Source: Pseudomonadota bacterium
GTDB lineage: Bacteria; Myxococcota_A; Bradymonadia; UBA4248
Direction of reading: 5' to 3'
Assembly: GCA_009786045.1 (NCBI GenBank)
Contig: WQTY01000005.1
Coordinates: 290-6,330 of the forward strand
Length of the DNA: 6,041 bases
Part shown: positions 1-5,419 of the stretch, in pieces
Position numbering within the stretch: the first letter of the stretch is position 1
Layout of the letters: every line of letters begins with the position of its first letter
Translations under genes and position numbers: made by a program
Notes under the pieces: model-generated
Seen by the model: the letters and a program-made list of their open reading frames with translations, nothing else
The model's database searches: none
What the model was told of the DNA's origin: nothing

Positions 1-1104
1 TATGCACGTGCTCTGAAGAAGTACGGGGCCACGGCGCTCGGCATTGGTGACAGTGCGACGATATCGGACGAGCTTCGGGCCACGCTTGATGAGTATGTCT
101 ATGTGCCGGACATGACGAACTACGATGCGGTGCTGCGGGCCGCCGGGTATCTGACGGCGCGCCATGGCAAGATTGACCGCATTGATTCGCAGAATGAGTT
201 TTGGCTGGGGATAGAGGCGAAGCTGCGAGAGGACTTTAATGTTTTCGGTCAAAAACCTGCCCAGACGGACATCAACCGGAGCAAGCTTGGGATGAAGTCC
301 GTGGCGCGCAGTGCGAATATCACCGTGGCGGAGGGTGAACTCGTTGAGGGGGTCGATCAGCTTCTGGCCTTTGCGCGGCGCGTGGGCTATCCAATCGTGG
401 TCAAACCCGTTGTCGGCGTAGGGGCGTGTGCGACGTATGCGCTCAGGAGTGCTGAGGACATTGAAAACTGTTTCAGCTACATTCACGGGCCGTACATCTG
501 CGAGGCGTACATTGAGGGTGACATTGTTACCTTCGATGGTTTTGTGGATCGCCATGGAGAGATTCTTTTCCAGACGTCGCATGAGTACAACGACAGCGTG
601 ATGGACAGTGTCAATGAGGCGCGCTCGATCTACTATTTTAACCGGACGAAGCTTGATCCTGTGCTGGTCGAACTGGGCAGGCGCTGCGTCGAGGCGTTTA
701 AGATTCGAGAGCGATTTTTCCACATTGAGTGGTTCCGAACGGGCCCTGCAACTTATTGCTTCCTTGAGATTAACGTTCGGCCGCCGGGGCTGTACACCAT
801 CGACATGATGAATTATTCGGCGAATGTTAACCTTTATGAAACCTGGGCGGCGGCGCTGCATAATGCGCGTGCGTTTGACGACTATGTTGTCAAGTACTCG
901 GTGGGTTTTGCCGGGCGGCGTACCAATCAGCCTCACAAACACAGTCATGAGAATATCATGCGCCATTACAGTGACAGCATGGTGATGGCCGAACCCGTGC
1001 CGGGTGCCTATGCAGATGCCATGGGCGAGTTCCTGTATCTGGTGCGGCATGAGGACGAAACGCGGGTGATTGAGATACTGGATTACATTCTTGAGTTGGC
1101 ATAA
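1..1104 (+). CDS. ATP-grasp domain protein (carboxylate-amine ligase-like), 5' end outside window
   Basis: The frame is open from base 1, so the gene starts upstream; 367 residues are visible. Counting from the first codon, residues 1-35 (ALKKYGATALGIGD) look like the end of the N-terminal Rossmann-like pre-ATP-grasp domain. The ATP-grasp fold follows: lysine in VVKP (135), a glycine-rich loop (GVGA, 139-142), acidic EAYIEGD (168-174), then HIEW (E243) and FLEINVRPPG (E256, N258). E256 and N258 would bind Mg-ATP in the family. Such enzymes activate a carboxylate as acyl-phosphate and join it to an amine, thiol or carbon nucleophile. The overall look is that of stand-alone, biotin-carboxylase-like ligases. 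The substrate cannot be read from sequence. Residues 285-367 form a C-terminal extension. The protein should be cytoplasmic. An aminotransferase gene follows after 68 nt and may supply or consume an amino-acid substrate. The fold is well supported; the reaction is inferred. Confidence 0.9.
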   Translation, partial: YARALKKYGATALGIGDSATISDELRATLDEYVYVPDMTNYDAVLRAAGYLTARHGKIDRIDSQNEFWLGIEAKLREDFNVFGQKPAQTDINRSKLGMKSVARSANITVAEGELVEGVDQLLAFARRVGYPIVVKPVVGVGACATYALRSAEDIENCFSYIHGPYICEAYIEGDIVTFDGFVDRHGEILFQTSHEYNDSVMDSVNEARSIYYFNRTKLDPVLVELGRRCVEAFKIRERFFHIEWFRTGPATYCFLEINVRPPGLYTIDMMNYSANVNLYETWAAALHNARAFDDYVVKYSVGFAGRRTNQPHKHSHENIMRHYSDSMVMAEPVPGAYADAMGEFLYLVRHEDETRVIEILDYILELA

Positions 1105-1116
1105 TGGCATGCTTCG

Positions 1117-1144
1117 GCGGCGGTCGTATTGTCATGACCGCTGC
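1117..1144 (+). other. Intercistronic stem-loop between the ATP-grasp and aminotransferase genes
   Basis: Bases 1117-1125 (GCGGCGGTC) pair with 1136-1144 (GACCGCTGC), giving a 9-bp stem with one G-T pair and a 10-nt loop. No T-tract follows, so it does not look like an intrinsic terminator. It could protect or process the mRNA between two co-transcribed genes, or be chance pairing in GC-rich DNA. Confidence 0.3.
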
Positions 1145-1161
1145 GGGCAAGGGGCATCATT

Positions 1162-1167
1162 GAGGAG
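1162..1167 (+). promoter_or_regulatory. Ribosome binding site of the aminotransferase gene
   Basis: GAGGAG lies 5 nt before the ATG at 1173, a strong Shine-Dalgarno match. It fixes this ATG as the start and indicates independent translation initiation inside a likely polycistronic message. Confidence 0.8.
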
Positions 1168-1172
1168 ATACC

Positions 1173-2420
1173 ATGCAGCAGAAAACCGTTTACGATTCAT
1201 CCAGCCCCTATTCTGGCAGCATCATTGAGCCTTCTCACGCAAGCGCAAATGTGCACTATGCGATCCGCGAGGTGGTGGTGCTGGCACGTGCGCTTGAGCG
1301 TCAGGGGCAGCGCATGCTCTACCTGAACATCGGCGATCCGAATGTGTACGATTTTGACCTGGTGGATGAAGCTCGCCTGGCGGCCGAATGGGCCATGTCA
1401 AATCGGAAAAGCAGCTACGCCCCTTCGGAAGGTCTGCCCGAGGCACTTGAGGCGATTGCAAAAGATGCTCGCGAGCGCCAGGGCATTCATAATATTATTG
1501 ATGTTTTTACCGGCAATGGCGCCAGCGAATGCATCGATTTGGCGATCATGGCTTTGGCGAATGCCGGCGACAATATTCTTTTACCCGCGCCGACGTATCC
1601 GCTGTATGCGGCGATTCTGGGGCGCCTGGGGGTGGAGGCGCGCTATTATCGGCTCGACGAATCGAACGCGTGGATGCCCGATATTGAGCACATGGCCAGC
1701 CTTGTTGATGGACGCAGCCGGGCCATTGTCGTCATTAATCCCAACAACCCAACAGGCTCTGTCTGTTCAAAAGACATTCTGCTCCGTATCATCGACATTG
1801 CGAAAGCGCACAATCTCCTCATTCTCAATGACGAAATCTATGAGAGGCTTGTGCTGGATGATCAGGAGGCGTTTGTCAGCCTGGCTTCGCTGGATGACGA
1901 AGTGTCGGTGGTCACTTTCAACGGGCTGAGCAAGGCCTATCTCGGGCCCGGCATACGCATGGGGTGGGGCGTTGTCAGCGGAAAGCGCGAGCGCCTCGAA
2001 TCCTATGTCGACGGTATTCATCGCATGCTGCGTGCGCGTTTGTGCGCGAATCATGCTTTCCAGTACGCGGTAAAACCCTGCCTCGAAGGCGGGCAGAAGC
2101 ACTTGCCCGAGGTACTCGAAAAACTGAGAAGACGCCGTGATATCTGCATGTCGCGGATTGAGGCAATTCCCGGCCTGTCGTGTGTTGCACCAAAGGGAAC
2201 TTTTTATGCTTTCGTTCGCGTTGAGGGAATCACTGACGATAGTGCTTGGTGTCAGGCGTTAATGCGTGCTACCGGCGTCGTCGTCGTACCGGGCAGCGGT
2301 TTCGGTTATCACGCTTCAGATGCAGGCTATTTCCGAATCGTCTTTCTGCCCGATGAACGTACGCTTCTTGATGCTTTTGACAAGATTGCAGCCTTTGCGG
2401 CCGAGTATTCCGGCAAGTAG
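1173..2420 (+). CDS. PLP-dependent class I/II aminotransferase, AlaA/alanine aminotransferase-like
   Basis: A 415-residue fold-type I aminotransferase with the complete set of PLP residues. GNGASE (114-119) is in the cofactor phosphate region. NPNNPTG (189-195) carries the Asn that contacts the PLP O3'. NDEIYE (219-224) has Asp220 for the pyridine nitrogen and Tyr223. GLSKAY (251-256) has the Schiff-base Lys254, with Arg262 nearby. Arg388 in YFRIVF should bind the substrate alpha-carboxylate. YLNIGDPNVYDFD near residue 50, RLCANH near 289 and GLSCVAPKGTFYAF near 335 resemble E. coli AlaA and archaeal alanine aminotransferases, so pyruvate/glutamate-type transamination is the default guess. 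Another amino acid is possible. Length fits the family (about 400). The ATG is chosen for its GAGGAG site. It sits between the ATP-grasp gene and the ATPase-HTH gene (38 nt downstream), so shared transcription is likely. The protein is cytoplasmic and nothing looks broken. Confidence 0.95.
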   Translation: MQQKTVYDSSSPYSGSIIEPSHASANVHYAIREVVVLARALERQGQRMLYLNIGDPNVYDFDLVDEARLAAEWAMSNRKSSYAPSEGLPEALEAIAKDARERQGIHNIIDVFTGNGASECIDLAIMALANAGDNILLPAPTYPLYAAILGRLGVEARYYRLDESNAWMPDIEHMASLVDGRSRAIVVINPNNPTGSVCSKDILLRIIDIAKAHNLLILNDEIYERLVLDDQEAFVSLASLDDEVSVVTFNGLSKAYLGPGIRMGWGVVSGKRERLESYVDGIHRMLRARLCANHAFQYAVKPCLEGGQKHLPEVLEKLRRRRDICMSRIEAIPGLSCVAPKGTFYAFVRVEGITDDSAWCQALMRATGVVVVPGSGFGYHASDAGYFRIVFLPDERTLLDAFDKIAAFAAEYSGK

Positions 2421-2447
2421 ATATTCCACCCGTCCTGCGCACTGTCC

Positions 2448-2454
2448 GAGGGGG
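2448..2454 (+). promoter_or_regulatory. Ribosome binding site that decides the start of the ATPase-HTH gene
   Basis: GAGGGGG ends 4 nt before the ATG at 2459. An in-frame TTG at 2456 lies only 1 nt from this site, too close for normal initiation, so ATG 2459 is preferred. Confidence 0.65.
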
Positions 2455-2458
2455 TTTG

Positions 2459-3865
2459 ATGCGAAAAAAGCGGCGAGACATTCCAGCAAGCAACCAGATT
2501 CTGGTACTGGCCGGTCCCAAGGGCGGGGTCGGGCGAACCACTGTGGCCGCCGAGCTGGCCTATGCGCTTGCTTCCAAAGATAAACGCGTCCTCGTCGTTG
2601 ACCTGGATGCTTTTGGGCAGGGACTTCGGTTCGAGCTGGAAATGCCCCCTCAGACCCTGCAGGATGCTACCGAGTTTGCGCCCGTTCCGACGTCGACGCC
2701 CAACCTCGACACTGTCTTGCTTAACCCCAAAGTCTCGCAGCTCCAGGGGCTCGTTGATCGCCTGCATACCATGCCCTATGATGTGGTTATCATCGATCTT
2801 CGGCCCGAGTTTTCGGCGCGCGACAGCCGCCTCTTTCTGCTGGCAGACGTTCCCGTCGTGTTGGCCAACGGCGAGCCTTCGTCGCTTTGGGCGGCCGCCC
2901 AGTGGATTCGCTATGCTATCGTTGCGCATCTGGAGCATACGCCCGGCATGGATGATGTTTTGCCCTACATCCTGCCAGTGCGCGATGCATGGGACTTTGT
3001 CAGCGTCTATCGCAGCCTTCCTGCCGATAGTCAGGAAAAGTTTGTTGCGGCGGTATCGGGCTTTCGGAGTGCTTTTCTCCTGAATGGCCGGCGCGAAGGC
3101 AGCGAGGTCATGCAATCCGATGCGCTGTGCCACGCGTGGGGCATGCAGTTCGGAGCGAATGTTCAGGTTTTTGGAACGCTCGCTTATCACGAAAGGCGGT
3201 GGTTTTTTATCCGCAAGCACGCTGTCAACAATCACATGCCGCAGGAAGGTTCCATTCCTCTCGATCTGGAACCCATCGTCGAACAGCTCATCGCAGGCTT
3301 CAGGTTTGATCCGCAGCCCTGTTTGCCGCTTCTCAATGTCCAGGCGAATCCGCGTGCTTTTCTCAGAGTCGATACCTTCGAAGAAACGCGCCAGGCCTAT
3401 CGCAAGCTTTGGGAAGGGTACCGGCGGGAGAATGGCCTCGTGTCGGCGGTACTGCCAGCCGAAACCATCAAACAGACAGTGGTTCTGCTTGAGACGGCCT
3501 ATCGGCGTGCCGGCATGGAAGCCGAAAATGCTCAGGCAGCCGAGAGGGCGCCAGTCATCTCCGAACCCGATCTGCCCGTGGTCAGCCGCGAGCTGTCGGG
3601 GATGTTTGCCGCTGTCAAAGCCTATGATGCGGCGCAGTGCCCTGCCGAAGCAGGCGACTGGCTTGCGCAGAAGCGCTGCGATGCCGGCATGACCCCCAAG
3701 GAACTCTCTCTCCAGACGCGCATCCCTCTCAAAATCATCGAACAGCTCGAACGGCGCGATGTCGAAGGTCTCTCCCCACCCCGTCTTCAGGCCTACCTGT
3801 TCGAAATCGCCAAAGTCCTCGAAATCCCCCTCGAAGAGGTGCGGCGCCAGTTTGGTTTTAAGTAG
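2459..3865 (+). CDS. MinD/ParA-like P-loop ATPase fused to a C-terminal RodZ-type HTH domain
   Basis: A 468-residue protein from ATG 2459. Residues 13-50 give the first strand, a deviant Walker A motif GPKGGVGRTT (19-28) and VLVVDLDAFG (44-53), as in MinD/ParA/FlhG ATPases. The signature lysine K21 is kept, but the P-loop lysine is Arg26 (codon CGA). YDVVIIDL (107-114, D113) is the Walker B-like strand, without the usual PPG after it. Residues 290-352 form a helical stretch (EETRQAYRKLWEGY near 308). Residues 401-465 match the HTH_25/RodZ N-terminal fold: WLAQKRCDAGMTPKELS, then RIPLKIIEQLERRD and LQAYLFEIAKVLEIPLEEV. No membrane segment or signal peptide is seen, so unlike RodZ it should be soluble. 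MinD/ParA relatives dimerise on ATP and position cell components. Here a role as an organiser or regulator is inferred from the fusion, and ATP hydrolysis is uncertain. It is probably the last gene of the plus-strand group. Confidence 0.85.
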   Translation: MRKKRRDIPASNQILVLAGPKGGVGRTTVAAELAYALASKDKRVLVVDLDAFGQGLRFELEMPPQTLQDATEFAPVPTSTPNLDTVLLNPKVSQLQGLVDRLHTMPYDVVIIDLRPEFSARDSRLFLLADVPVVLANGEPSSLWAAAQWIRYAIVAHLEHTPGMDDVLPYILPVRDAWDFVSVYRSLPADSQEKFVAAVSGFRSAFLLNGRREGSEVMQSDALCHAWGMQFGANVQVFGTLAYHERRWFFIRKHAVNNHMPQEGSIPLDLEPIVEQLIAGFRFDPQPCLPLLNVQANPRAFLRVDTFEETRQAYRKLWEGYRRENGLVSAVLPAETIKQTVVLLETAYRRAGMEAENAQAAERAPVISEPDLPVVSRELSGMFAAVKAYDAAQCPAEAGDWLAQKRCDAGMTPKELSLQTRIPLKIIEQLERRDVEGLSPPRLQAYLFEIAKVLEIPLEEVRRQFGFK

Positions 3866-3932
3866 GACTTTTTCGGGGGAGGGCAGTTCCTTCGAACCCC
3901 CTGCGATGCTGACGCATCGCTTGTGGGTGGAG
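3866..3932 (+). repeat. Repeat-like element A downstream of the ATPase-HTH gene
   Basis: Starting right after the stop codon, the sequence shows a T-run (3869-3873), GGGGG (3875-3879) that can pair with CCCCC (3897-3901), and a 7-bp hairpin GCGATGC/GCATCGC (3903-3909 and 3914-3920, loop TGAC). ATCGCTTGTGGGTGGAG (3916-3932) overlaps the hairpin's right arm. The last motif recurs with one mismatch on the minus strand at 5326-5342, after the same order of T-run and G5...C5 pair. The T-run precedes the G5/C5 pair, so that pair is not an ordinary terminator. Only a short TTTT (3933-3936) follows the 7-bp hairpin, at a distance, making it at best a weak terminator. The element fills most of the gap between two convergent genes. 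Confidence 0.5.
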
Positions 3933-3990
3933 TTTTGTCGTCCTACAGGCGGAATGCAAGATGGGCAAAATAAGCCGACCCTGATGCCAT

Positions 3991-4590
3991 CTATAGGCGA
4001 AACACGATGTTGAGTCCTGCACTGAGCTGATGGATGATAAACCCACGCTCACCCCCTCCAAGCAACGTTGTGAGACCGTAATCAATGCCAAAACGAAGCA
4101 GGAGCAGGTCTGTGATAACCCAGCCAAAGCCAAGGCCGAAATTGAAGGCAAGGCCATGGGGACCAAGAGCACCGATTCCCCTTGCGTCATCACCTGTTTC
4201 CCATCCACTGGAAGCATAGTATAATTGATAGCCAAGACCTAGGCGTGGCGCTAATTCGAATGTCTCATTGCGCCAGACGATAAATTCATGCGTCCATAGT
4301 GGCGTAAACACAAATACATGATTGACAAAATAGCCATCGTAGGGACGGTAGTAGTAATCAATGTGTCCATTCATGCCCATGCGATAGAAACTGGCAAATG
4401 CATACTGGAAGCTCAAGTATAATGTGACAGCATGATCGTTTTCTGGATGTATGAATGTGTATCCTAAACCGACACCCAAACGCATGGTGTTAGCGCCATT
4501 GGCCTCATCGGCTTGTACGGGCGAGGACATAAGCAGGGCCAGAAGAAGGACAAAACAAATCGATACAGAAGCAAGATAGCGTTTAGTCAT
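3991..4590 (-). CDS. Exported, probable outer-membrane beta-barrel protein of unknown function
   Basis: A 199-residue protein that I do not recognise as a named family. Residues 1-27 are a Sec signal peptide: a basic start (KR), the hydrophobic core ICFVLLLALLM and a VQA cleavage site before D28. Cys12 lies inside the core and is not a lipobox. The mature part is rich in Gly, Tyr, Phe and Leu. Its strands alternate and are rich in aromatics, for example MRLGVGLGYTFIH (36-48), ELAPRLGLGYQLYYA, LAFNFGLGFGWVI and LSAGLNIVFRL at the end. This suits a small barrel of about eight strands. The last residue is Leu, with Phe two positions before, so the canonical C-terminal aromatic is absent. ATG 4590 is chosen because GGAG lies 7 nt upstream and the signal peptide begins at once. 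The cysteine-rich frame ends 22 nt upstream on the same strand. Composition is AT-richer than the flanking enzyme genes, which suggests accessory or fast-evolving DNA. Confidence 0.8.
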   Translation of the reverse strand: MTKRYLASVSICFVLLLALLMSSPVQADEANGANTMRLGVGLGYTFIHPENDHAVTLYLSFQYAFASFYRMGMNGHIDYYYRPYDGYFVNHVFVFTPLWTHEFIVWRNETFELAPRLGLGYQLYYASSGWETGDDARGIGALGPHGLAFNFGLGFGWVITDLLLLRFGIDYGLTTLLGGGERGFIIHQLSAGLNIVFRL

Positions 4591-4597
4591 CGCTCAT

Positions 4598-4601
4598 CTC
4601 C
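4598..4601 (-). promoter_or_regulatory. Ribosome binding site of the barrel-like protein gene
   Basis: Read on the minus strand, GGAG lies 7 nt before the ATG at 4590. It supports this start just ahead of the signal peptide and falls in the 22-nt gap after the upstream frame's stop codon. Confidence 0.6.
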
Positions 4602-4612
4602 ACAAAATATAG

Positions 4613-5056
4613 TTATTGATGACATGGCCATGAATTTGGAATTTTGCAGATAGGAACGTCCTCAAGACAGCAACGCTTGTCCTCGTTGTTCGAGCAATAG
4701 AAAGCTCTGTTGGGCGATTTGGCACCACTGGAATAAAAGCAGGCATCCTGCCATATTCTCTTGCCTGCAAATCCAAAATCGTCCAAGGCATCCATAAAGC
4801 CACTAAACTTATCCCGGCTGCCAACGTTGTTATAGTCCCAAAGGTCGCCCTCGCCAGCCGGAGAGCGCAATTCGAGGGGTCTTTTGGGGAGTGGCGGCGA
4901 TCTGAGCTCGCCTCGGCTATCCATTCGAACGATGTTACCTGAAGAATTAGTACAGTGAACGTCTCCAAATCCAGAATATCGCCCATCTTGGTATTCGTGG
5001 TGCTTGCCTTCTTCGAAATCGATGCTGAAATCGATTGCGAAAGCCCACAAAACCAA
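4613..5056 (-). CDS. Small cysteine-rich, probably exported protein; start unclear, possibly 5'-truncated
   Basis: Not recognised. The frame is open from just after a stop at 5066-5068 to the TAA at 4613, giving 147 residues if TTG 5056 is used. The N-terminus reads LFCLVLWAFAI, like the core and end of a signal peptide, but has no basic n-region, no ATG and no Shine-Dalgarno. The first in-frame ATG is residue 45 (4924). The rest looks coding: rich in Asp, Gly and Phe, with seven cysteines (35, 106, 121, 129, 130, 137, 145), five of them in the C-terminal 27 residues. This suggests a disulfide-stabilised secreted domain. Residues 50-66 carry two ELRSP copies in a GC-rich patch unlike the rest of the frame. 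The overlapping frame at 4594-4986 looks less protein-like. The frame lies 22 nt before the barrel protein gene on the same strand, so co-transcription is plausible. It may be a decayed gene. Confidence 0.45.
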   Translation of the reverse strand: MVLWAFAIDFSIDFEEGKHHEYQDGRYSGFGDVHCTNSSGNIVRMDSRGELRSPPLPKRPLELRSPAGEGDLWDYNNVGSRDKFSGFMDALDDFGFAGKRIWQDACFYSSGAKSPNRAFYCSNNEDKRCCLEDVPICKIPNSWPCHQ

Positions 5057-5064
5057 GCAAAATA

Positions 5065-5098
5065 ATTATAATATACTTTATTTAGAACGATTGATCAA
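5065..5098 (-). promoter_or_regulatory. Candidate sigma70 promoter for the two AT-rich minus-strand genes
   Basis: On the minus strand, TTGATC (5093-5098) is followed after 17 bp by TATATT (5070-5075), which overlaps an exact TATAAT (5065-5070). Transcription would begin at about 5057-5063, almost on the TTG at 5056, so the first frame would be nearly leaderless. The site lies in AT-rich DNA downstream of the terminator at 5140-5183, a sensible place for a new promoter. AT-rich DNA also produces such matches by chance. Confidence 0.4.
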
Positions 5099-5139
5099 AT
5101 CATAAAGAGATACAAACTAAAGATGCATTCCTCCCCCAC

Positions 5140-5183
5140 AAAAAATAAAAGGCGCGGCGTATCTGCTTGCAGATAGCCGCGCC
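5140..5183 (-). terminator. Intrinsic terminator formed by the second REP-like hairpin
   Basis: GGCGCGGC (5151-5158) pairs with GCCGCGCC (5176-5183). Past one bulged base (5159), TATCTG (5160-5165) pairs with CAGATA (5170-5175), closing on a 4-nt loop. Read on the minus strand, this stem of about 14 bp is followed at once by TTTTATTTTTT (5150 down to 5140), the classic Rho-independent layout. It would end transcripts from the HD-family gene and separate them from the AT-rich genes to the left. Confidence 0.75.
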
Positions 5184-5219
5184 CGGCCGCGTATTGCTCG
5201 CCCAGGCGAGCAATAGCGG
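5151..5219. repeat. Tandem pair of REP-like hairpins with matching architecture
   Basis: Hairpin 1 spans 5151-5183. Hairpin 2 has TATTGCTCGC (5192-5201) pairing with GCGAGCAATA (5206-5215) around loop CCAG, plus an outer CCGC/GCGG (5187-5190 with 5216-5219). Both have a GC-rich lower stem, one bulged base on the same side (G at 5159 and 5191 on the plus strand), an upper stem opening with TAT/ATA, and a 4-base loop. The shared design with different upper-stem sequences, side by side between genes, is typical of REP/BIME-type elements. Copies elsewhere in the genome are expected but cannot be seen here. Confidence 0.6.
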
Positions 5220-5229
5220 GCCCCATAAA

Positions 5230-5259
5230 ACCATAGGGTGTTTTCAGGTTAAGTGACAA
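5230..5259 (-). promoter_or_regulatory. Weak candidate promoter facing the tandem hairpins
   Basis: Minus-strand TTGTCA (5254-5259, five of six consensus bases) and TATGGT (5230-5235, four of six) are spaced by 18 bp. The site would drive a short transcript through the two hairpins to the T-tract terminator. The -10 match is weak, so it could be chance. Confidence 0.25.
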
Positions 5260-5325
5260 CACAAGCAGACAGCATTTCTTTTGTTCGCTTTGGCAAGGTA
5301 TATCGTCAAAAACAAAGCCTTCGCC

Positions 5326-5417
5326 CTTCACCCACAAGCGATACGCGCACCCCCTGCGTGCCTCCCCTAAAGGCGAGTGCGATAGCGGCGTAGGGGGCGC
5401 GGCCCCCACATAAAAAA
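5326..5417 (-). repeat. Repeat-like element B downstream of the HD-family gene
   Basis: Read on the minus strand from just after the HD-family stop, the order is a T-run (5417 to 5412), a perfect 6-bp hairpin GGGGGC/GCCCCC with a 3-nt loop (5393-5407), a further GC-rich stretch, then ATCGCTTGTGGGTGAAG (5342 to 5326). Element A at 3866-3932 has the same order, and this 17-base motif differs from it at one position. B is longer, with about 50 extra bases between the C5 run and the shared motif. As in A, the T-run lies before the hairpin in gene direction, so it is not a standard terminator. Confidence 0.5.
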
Positions 5418-5419
5418 CC

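Larger units (their letters stand above)
5140..5223 (-). ncRNA. Speculative two-hairpin small RNA
   Basis: A possible promoter at 5230-5259 would start transcription near 5223 on the minus strand. The transcript would hold both REP-like hairpins and stop at the T-tract, giving an RNA of roughly 80 nt made almost wholly of two stem-loops. Only the structure and terminator are directly visible. The same region may simply be the end of the HD-family gene's 3' UTR. Confidence 0.22.
5057..5419. other. 363-bp stretch without a convincing gene: promoter, terminator and repeats
   Basis: This stretch lies between the cysteine-rich frame and the HD-family gene. From left to right it holds a candidate promoter (5065-5098), an AT-rich leader, a T-tract hairpin and a second REP-like hairpin (5140-5219). 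A possible promoter facing those hairpins follows (5230-5259), then element B (5326-5417). A 104-codon minus-strand frame at 5095-5409 crosses all of these structures from a GTG without a Shine-Dalgarno, and I treat it as spurious. Confidence 0.6.

Noticed and set aside
1342..1929. 195-codon plus-strand frame inside the aminotransferase gene
   Set aside because: It overlaps the aminotransferase in another frame, where all PLP motifs are intact; its own sequence is rich in Arg, Trp and Ser, as in a shifted frame.
2327..3235. 302-codon minus-strand open frame opposite the aminotransferase end and the ATPase-HTH gene
   Set aside because: It lies fully antisense to two genes with clear motifs, shows no recognisable domain, and is explained by GC-rich codon structure of the opposite strand.
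3875..3901. GGGGG...CCCCC pair after the ATPase-HTH gene as a Rho-independent terminator
   Set aside because: The T-run precedes the stem in the gene's direction and A residues follow it on the other strand, so neither strand has the required order. I call it part of a repeat element.
4030..4224. 64-codon plus-strand frame
   Set aside because: It is antisense to the barrel-like protein, whose signal peptide and strand pattern are convincing.
4594..4986. 130-codon minus-strand frame overlapping the cysteine-rich frame
   Set aside because: It has an ATG but no Shine-Dalgarno. The other frame has a more protein-like composition, with clustered cysteines and a better ending before the barrel gene. 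Neither is certain.
5095..5409. 104-codon minus-strand frame across the repeat region
   Set aside because: It starts at a GTG without a ribosome binding site and translates straight through element B, both REP-like hairpins and the T-tract, so it is better read as repeat DNA that happens to be open.
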